64,000 nt of DNA from Cryptomeria japonica. Taxonomy: Eukaryota; Streptophyta; Pinopsida; Cupressales; Cupressaceae. Positions 57,375 to 64,000 of this stretch are shown piece by piece. How positions within the stretch are numbered: position 1 is the first letter of the stretch; every line of letters starts with the position of its first letter. The position numbers and the translations under genes are program-made. Under the pieces are notes generated by a model. The model saw only the letters and a list, made by a program, of their open reading frames with translations, made no database searches and was not told the DNA's origin. The stretch covers positions 418,037,757 to 418,101,756 of the forward strand of contig NC_081415.1 in NCBI RefSeq assembly GCF_030272615.1. The letters run 5' to 3'.

Positions 57375-58729
57375 CTGATAGGAAGCCTGAGACTCAATTA
57401 GACCTGCATTATGAGATGATATTTGACTTGGAACAGTAATCCCGCACTCATTTGAGTTGTCATTTTTATATGTATACACATTATTCAATTGTTCACATGC
57501 ATAATTTTGAATAGGTGTATGAGGTATGACTATTATTTGGAGCACATTCACTTCATTCATGTACATTGTATCATATTTTGGATAAAAAGGGTCTTAAGCG
57601 AAACATAACCAACATCATGGAATGAATCATAAAATGGGGCAACAAATTGCTAATTATTTGGGAAGTCATTAATAACCTTTGAAATGCATTGTTTGCTTGT
57701 ATATGACGCTCTGGTTTTTGGCTTGAGGCTCATACTTATTCTATATTTTGAAACCATTTCAACATTCTTTGCAATTTCAAAGGCATCACACAAATTTTTT
57801 GGTTTCTCACTTCTCAATCTATAGCTCATCTTCTTATCAAAAGAACCTAAGTAAATGGCTAACACCATTGCATTATGAGGTCTTATGTTTTTCAAGAATT
57901 ATTTCAAGTGCCTTTCTAAATCTAAGGTAAAAAATTGGAATTAATTGGTCTTTGTCAATGTGGATGTCCATGAATCCATTGATAACCAAAAATTCATGTA
58001 TTATTTCACCAAATTACTCATTGAAGGTTGATTTAAATTCATTCCAAGAGCTGACTGAGTGTGGTATCATGTTTGAAAACCACTCTCTCACATCATCCTT
58101 TAAATATTGAAAAAAATACCTAATGAATACCTCTTCATGATCTACTTCATAGTCATCCATCAAATCATTGAGCCATTATAAATGTCTATATGTTGATTCA
58201 TTCTTTGAGCCACTAAATATTAGTATTTTATTTATGATCTCAAGTGGTATATGGTTGGGGAAACTGAGGATGCCATAAAAATTTATGGCCATGTATCTCT
58301 CAATATTGAAATTTCTCTTATTACTTGGTTGAGGCTGATCATTATACATTGTTATATTTGACATCAAACAAGGATGAGTGGACTAATGATACATATTCAT
58401 AAGCTTTCACAAGAATATCTTTTCAACCTTGCATTTACTCATTTATTACCTAGAAGTGTTCCAGTTGTTTCTCACTTTATTTCTTGGTTGTAGCCTTTGT
58501 CGATCTTAAAACTCTATTTCTTCATCAGGTTCTTTCACAGAGTTTCCACCTCTCTCAAAGAGGAACATATTTCTTATCTTCTAGGTCTTCACCAACATTA
58601 GAGTCAGTCAAACATTTCTTCACCACTATTCTAACAAATCTTTCTCCAAGTCTGAAAACTTCCAAATATCTAAATGAAATGCTCAGATTTATAAAATTCT
58701 TGACTCTTTTCTCATGCATAATGCAATAA

Positions 58730-58751
58730 ATCCATAGTAGAGTCACCAATC
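58730..58751 (-). other. Primer-binding site of P
   Basis: On the minus strand, directly after the LTR end GGGAACCAACA, the sequence reads GATTGGTGACTCTACTATGG. TGGTGACTC is a common start for plant gypsy primer-binding sites. The left LTR of P has no such motif at 16704, consistent with its being the 3' LTR. Confidence 0.65.
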
Positions 58752-60604
58752 TGTTGGTTCCCAAATCAATAGATCCACTAAATTTTAAAGATTAGCCACT
58801 TTCTTGTACTTAGGTTTAGTGTTAGATTTGGCCAACGAATAAGATTCAACCAAAGGTTAAAATCCTTTGCACTTTAGGCTCTGTAGAACCTAGGGGGTGA
58901 CCCTTTTGACAATACCAATGGATTCACTCAGGTGATAACTAGGGTATCGTGATAGAGATAATGTTCTCTTAAAGTACACCTAAGAAGGTGAAAATCAACA
59001 CAATACTGGATGACATGTTGGCTAATCCTTAGTTATTAGCATAGATAACATGATAATTATAAATAATTTATGAGAAAAACAAAACTAAATTGAAATAATT
59101 AATAGATTTAGATTGATTTTGAATCCTTCCAAGGCTTGCACAAAAAAACTTATCATACCCATTCCTTGTCCATTGAGAAGAGTCAAAATAAAATAATGAG
59201 TTAATAACATAAACGCACAATTAGTGACCCACAAATCATTGTTGCATTACAACCAATAAGGCCTCTCATAGACATACAAGGAATCTTCTTATAGATCTTG
59301 AAATATAACACAAAATCCCCAATATTTGACTAAAAAGCAAAATTTAGCATGCTCCTTGAACATGAGCCATCAAACAAATATCTATTGCATAAAATGTGCA
59401 ACAAAAATCATAGACATCCTTGATTATTGTTATTTAAAGAGAGTTGCATAGAATTTAGGAGACATTGCAGTATGACATTCTCATTTTATCCCCAAACTAA
59501 CTTGCTTGCCATTAGCACAAATCAAATTACATCACTTCGAAACTAAAAATTTACAAGAAAACTAGACCTTAATAACTACCCTGTACAAACAATTACACCT
59601 TTGAATTAGAGAATGGAACCCCTTACAATGAATAAGAAACATAATCAATAGAAGAAAGAAGAAGCCCTAAAATGACATTTGAATGAGACACTTGGCTCCT
59701 TCATCTTCATTTGATTTACCATTGGAATCCGAATCTTCATCTCATCTTCATTTTCAACTTGCATATCCTATTAACTTGCAATTGAAATTGTCTTTGTCTC
59801 TTCCCCTTTCTACTTGGTCCTTTCCCATGAAAGTAATTTCCATTTTGTGAAAAGAAACATTGCTACACTATGCACCCTTTAGGTAAAAATAATCACCCTT
59901 AGATGAAATAATTACCTTACAATGTATTATCCCCCTTCTTTCAAATGCAAATTCATTTGTTTATGTACATTAACAAACCTTTTCATATTCTTTTACTCAA
60001 CTTCTCTCATGAATATTTTCACTCTTGTTGAAAATTTTTACTCAACTGCACTATTAATTTCCCCATAATGCTCATGTGAGAACATTTTGACTTGGGTGAA
60101 AACAATTCACTTGCAACCTATCCTCTTTTACCCTTTTGCATCTACTCAACACTTCCTTACGTAAAAAATATTTCATTGCAACATTATTTTCACTTTGCTT
60201 GATAAAATAAATATTGAGTTGCAACCCAAATATTCATTGGGTTAAAAGAAATACTCATTCACCATGACAAACAACACTTGTTGAAAAAATTAGGCTTGGG
60301 TGAAAACATATATTTTGCATGTGCATTTTTACACCTTCTATATAAGAATTCTCTCCTCATATAGTTCTCACTTGTTATTGAGATTTATATTGTAAAAATA
60401 ATGAACTCTTATGCCAAAATGAGTGTTTGCAATTGAAATTGCTAATTGCCCATGTGCTCCTCAAATATTTAATCATCTAAAATTCATCCTTCTTTGAATG
60501 AAATCACTCAACACTGTGACACTCATATCGAGGCTTTGTATTCACCCGCACAAATCGGCATTAACTTTGTTGCAAACCTTTGATTTTTTTGAAGAAAATA
60601 CACA

Positions 60605-61097
60605 TAGGGGAAGAGCACCAATAGATAACATAGTTCCAATAACCGTCACCTTATTGTCATGTTGACCCCCCAATAGTCGTCTTAGTGAAAACACCATTAA
60701 TAAATTTGTTTTGTACCAATAGCTGATCATTTTTTGTAATTAATTGGCCCATTTGTGCACCACTATTGGAACATTTGTCCCATTTGTGCACCGCTATTGG
60801 AACATTTGTGCACCACTATTGGGACATTTGTCAACAAGTACTAGCGATTTTGAGTTGACGGTTATTGGAACATCTTTAGTTAGGTATCAACCGACACTTT
60901 GAAATGTGTACTTTTTGACCTTTGTGCGCACAACTGATTCCACAATGTGCATGGTTACTACCCAGAAGCCAAATCAATAGCTATAAGCAGTTAAGTCACA
61001 TACGAAGACAACTAAACAAAAATCAAAATCCAATGTACCATTTAGGATATGTGGGTGCGCGAAGTTAGCTATGATGGCTACTGGTGCTCTTCCCCTA
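60605..61097. mobile_element. MITE-like insertion 1 with inverted repeats and TA duplication
   Basis: The insert 60607-61095 (489 bp) is absent from the sister LTR near 18570. Its ends are inverted repeats: GGGGAAGAGCACCAATAG at left and, reversed, GGGGAAGAGCACCAGTAG at right, matching 23 of 27 positions. TA flanks both sides. Inside, ATTTGTGCACCACTATTGG recurs three times (60751-60840). Superfamily not assigned; a TA target fits mariner-like elements, but the ends are not the usual Stowaway type. Confidence 0.8.
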
Positions 61098-61815
61098 CTG
61101 CAATCACATAATGATAGGAAACATAGAAAGGAATTTCATTAAACCTTTGCTACCAACAAATCACATGCCCCACACAATATCGATCTATGCATTTTAACTA
61201 ATTTCTAGCACAAGAAAATAATCCTCTGCAATAGCCGACAACAATAGAGAGAACCCAGTAGTAAATTGAACACAAAAACAAAGAAATCATTGCATTTGAA
61301 ACAAATAATTTTCTTCCATGGATCATGATTAATGTTTGAAGAAGACTACAACATTCAATCATTTTCTTCAACAAATTCAACATGTTTTATCCCAACTACC
61401 AATGATCGATTCAGTATTTCTTAACTTCTATTTTGGTATTGTTTTCTGCAAATGGATCTAAACCTCCAACTCTCAAAAACATCTGAGAAACATCATTCCT
61501 TGTAGCCCCAAATTATCTCATTGCTCAATACATCCATCAGCTTACAACAAATAAATCACAATACATAAGGAATGTTTCTAGATCCTATCGATCTGCCTTC
61601 AATGCCTACTTTCCTTACATTGGAGGGAATTACCATGATGTGCAATCATAAAATCTGCAGATGAAGATAGAAGAAACAAAATATGTGCAAAACCTAACCT
61701 GTCTTCACCACTTTCCTACCATGTTTGAAGTGTCTCTCTGAAAAAATGAATAGAGTTGCCATACATCTGAAGCATATGTTCACAAGTGACATTCTCATCT
61801 CAATCCTCCACTCAC

Positions 61816-62268
61816 TAAGGGCATGTCCCCATGCAGTTGCTTAGCTTATTTTGGCTAGCAGTTGTTGCTCCACTTTTTGTGCAACAATTTGTGGAGCTAG
61901 TGACCCCATGCATAAAAAAATTGTGCTTATTTTTAAGTAGCCCTCTTAAATGACACTTTTAAATGAAATTTTTAATAATATTTTTTACATATAAAATTTA
62001 AAAGCAAAATTTAAGGCAAATAAAAAGGAAAGGAAAAAAATTTGGTGAAGCCATGTGTCATTTTTTTTAATAAGCAGTTACTGCTTATTTCCAGCCCCTC
62101 CTTTTTTTCCAGCTTATTTTTTATTATTAAGCAACAACTGCTCCACAAAACTAGGAAAAGATTCAAAATTTTCCCTTCCCTCTAATTAAAAAATTGCATG
62201 GGAACACTTTCACTGCTTAAAAATAAACAAAAAATAGACTTAAGCAACCGCATGGGGACATGGGGCAA
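61816..62268. mobile_element. MITE-like insertion 2, Tourist/PIF-Harbinger-like
   Basis: The insert 61819-62265 (447 bp) is absent from the sister LTR near 19317. The ends are inverted repeats: GGGCATGTCCCCATGCAGTT at left and, reversed, CCCCATGTCCCCATGCGGTT at right. Flanks are TAA (61816-61818) and CAA (62266-62268), close to the TAA target preferred by PIF/Harbinger MITEs. The interior has a second inverted pair around AGCAGTTGTTGCTCCAC and CAACAACTGCTCCAC. Confidence 0.85.
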
Positions 62269-63853
62269 TACAACTCCAAAATGCAATTTAGGGCTTCATT
62301 TACGCGTATTGTTTGGACAAAGACTATCAGTGTAGCACCAAAACTATTCCATCAATCCAACGATGGTAACTTCCCTTTTCATTGTTGTTTCTAAATAGTA
62401 AGTACATATATTTGTAAAACTATCACTATAGCTGGGGCATTCATTTTATACCCAATGATCCAATGTTCTAAGCTTCTTTATCCATTGTTGGGATTACAAG
62501 CATCGTTGGAGCATGTAGATACCTCCATCGATTCAATGATGGAGTTGCTTGCCCTTTGCTTTCCCTAAGAGAGCTTTATGCACTTCTAGTTTGCATATAT
62601 TTTATAAAGTTGAACTTTATAAGACTATAATAAATTTAGGCTTTTCAAATTTGCTCTTAACATATATTATAAAATTTTAAAATATTTCAAAAATTAGATG
62701 CAACAAACTATAGGGAAAGAACTTTTTTTTTTAATTTTGGTTGCGGGGTTAATTGAGTCTGTGAAAACTTGCAAGCGACTATAATCAATTATTTAAACAT
62801 GGGTTTTGTGTCATAATTTGAACAACTCATCAATTTTAGGTCCTTGATTTGTAAACTAGCCCTACCAACTACATCGCTCACCAGAGAAAATATTAAAATA
62901 ATACCATATGAGATCAAATGGTTGCAAAAATGAAATTGAGAAAATTTTAGGCCAAAATATCAAGTGCGTTCCCCTCGACTTCGTGAAGTTTGCAACTTTT
63001 TTAGGATGCATTTTCAAGCCAGGTAGCAAGAAGAAAACAATTAAAACCCATATCGAAACTCACCTAGTGACCACATAGATGAGAAAGCACATTCCTCTTT
63101 GTTACATAAAACACTTCATGAAAGGGATTTGCATGAAGATACTTGAATCACAAAATATTAATCACTAAAGATGGACCCTTAGGCATTTCTGACAAGGTGC
63201 AGTTATCCAAACTCTTTAAACGCTAAAAAGTTTGAGCTCTATAAAATTTTCAAATCAATTCCTGGGGCTACAAAATTGAACATGGATGCATATGAATATC
63301 AAGAGAGTATGAATACTAATTGGAAACTTATAACCATTAGTATTATGCAATATATTGATGGTCAAAGTGGGCAACTTAGGCATGTTCAATAATTTGCAAC
63401 CATTAGACCTCCAAAACCTTGTTTGCTTTGGGCACAAGAAAAATATCAAATCAACTCTTGAAGAATTGAAAGTAAACAAGGGTGCACATGAACATAAGGT
63501 GAAATGTGAGTACCAATTTGTATCACTTGAATACTGACTAGTTTCCAAATATTAGTTTGCGATGCGGACTTGACAATGTGCAAACAACAAACCTCCTCAA
63601 AACCCACCAACTGATAGCATGAAAATCACATTAGATCTGATCATGGGAGTTTGTAACTTAGAAAATGTTCTTCCTTACGACACATGAGCATGCTCACCAA
63701 GCTATTTGTCATGATGATAATCTGATTTCAAATTATAGCCCTCCAAAGTAGGCTACTTGGGCATATTTGATAGGAGTATTTTTTAATGTTGTATACAAGT
63801 TACAAATGTAATGACATTTCAAATTTTGAAAATTTGAAGGTGCCAACACAACT

Positions 63854-64000
63854 CATAGATTATCCTAATATGCTGAAAAGATTCAAGTACAAGCATCAAC
63901 TCAAAGATTGATAACTGATACATGAACAAAGAAAAATGATTGATTTGGAATGTTAACTGGATTCTAAAAGAAATGAATAATTACTCATGTGATTTGTAAT
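63854..64000. other. Right flank of P
   Basis: AT-rich sequence continuing the DNA into which P inserted; it should be contiguous with the left flank ending at 16699. No feature is recognised. Confidence 0.4.

Larger units (their letters stand above)
54391..58400 (-). pseudogene. gag: P gag-like coding region, decayed and split
   Basis: Reading leftward from the primer-binding site, the gag block comes first. It has RNFNIERYMAINFYGILSFP, then WLNDLMDDYEVDHEEVFIRY, FFQYLKDDVREWFSNMIP and SWNEFKSTFNE (about 58340-58000). AMVLAIYLGSFDKKMSYRL and NLCDAFEIAKNVEM follow (57895-57700). The WF and SWNEF motifs are those of gypsy Retrotrans_gag proteins. Farther on, less familiar coding phrases continue: IDMVPIYENGN near 56950 and again in the duplicate near 55100, YEFDCYPNDRG near 54920, and DPYVAQVENSESLTYG near 54480. 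Stops are frequent. The block 55524-56906 interrupts it. No protease, RT or integrase follows. Confidence 0.7.
58752..63848 (-). mobile_element. 5' LTR of P, carrying two MITE-like insertions
   Basis: On the minus strand it runs from TGTTGGCACC at 63848 to GGGAACCAACA at 58752; the plus strand starts TGTTGGTTCCC. Length is 5,097 bp, about 4.16 kb without the two insertions. It is collinear with the left LTR throughout. No protein-coding gene of its own is evident. Confidence 0.82.
16700..63853 (-). mobile_element. Element P: about 47-kb nested LTR retrotransposon locus bounded by CAACT
   Basis: Two homologous LTRs in the same orientation, 16705-42040 (left, 3' LTR) and 58752-63848 (right, 5' LTR), are each flanked on the outside by CAACT (16700-16704 and 63849-63853). 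A primer-binding-site-like motif adjoins only the inner edge of the right LTR, as expected for a minus-strand element. Between them lie gag-like coding sequence (minus), gene X (plus) and an inserted LINE (plus). After removing nested insertions each LTR is about 4.2 kb. No RT, RNase H or integrase belonging to P was found, so it looks non-autonomous. The single-element reading rests on the matching duplication plus the primer-site asymmetry. Confidence 0.75.

Overview
The window is plant nuclear DNA made almost entirely of transposable elements. It is AT-rich, has no recognisable host housekeeping gene, and holds old elements inserted into one another. The element families, the very long LTRs and the layered decay suggest a large seed-plant genome. 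A conifer is my best guess; this is inference, because no diagnostic host gene is present. Every long coding region seen is interrupted by stops or frameshifts.

Layout, left to right. (1) 1-2415: plus-strand 3' end of a Tat-type Ty3/gypsy element, with a hypervariable tandem array, polypurine tract and 3' LTR. (2) 2429-4620: minus-strand gypsy fragment with gag, a TGGTATCAGAGC primer-binding site and a 5' LTR carrying a minisatellite. (3) 6262-8136: 1.87-kb solo LTR flanked by ATAAT. (4) 11780-14090: very decayed minus-strand gypsy pol (integrase and RNase H). (5) 14623-15873: copia-like solo LTR flanked by TCCTA, apparently inside an older copia LTR. (6) 16700-63853: the main structure, read here as one LTR retrotransposon locus of about 47 kb ('P', minus strand) bounded by a perfect CAACT duplication.

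P has about 4.2-kb LTRs. Its 3' LTR (16705-42040) was split by a solo LTR (20498-22035) and by a 19.6-kb Tat-lineage element 'T' (22156-41734). Its 5' LTR (58752-63848) took two MITE-like insertions. Comparing the two LTRs gives empty sites for these insertions. T is itself rearranged: three LTRs, a dual-RNase-H pol, an internal copia solo LTR, a SINE, a 0.77-kb insertion of unknown class, and an antisense spliced gene with a plant mobile domain (PMD, MAIN-like).

The internal part of P (42041-58751) holds, on the plus strand, an 8-kb L1-type LINE with a third long ORF after ORF2, and then an intronless gene of about 1,000 codons ('gene X'). On the minus strand it holds the gag-like coding region and primer-binding site of P. 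No reverse transcriptase belonging to P was found, so P looks non-autonomous.

The most interesting content is accessory protein genes carried by three different element types: PMD in T, ORF3 in the LINE, and gene X inside P. Their stops are mostly TAG and TGA, as expected from decay of methylated cytosines.
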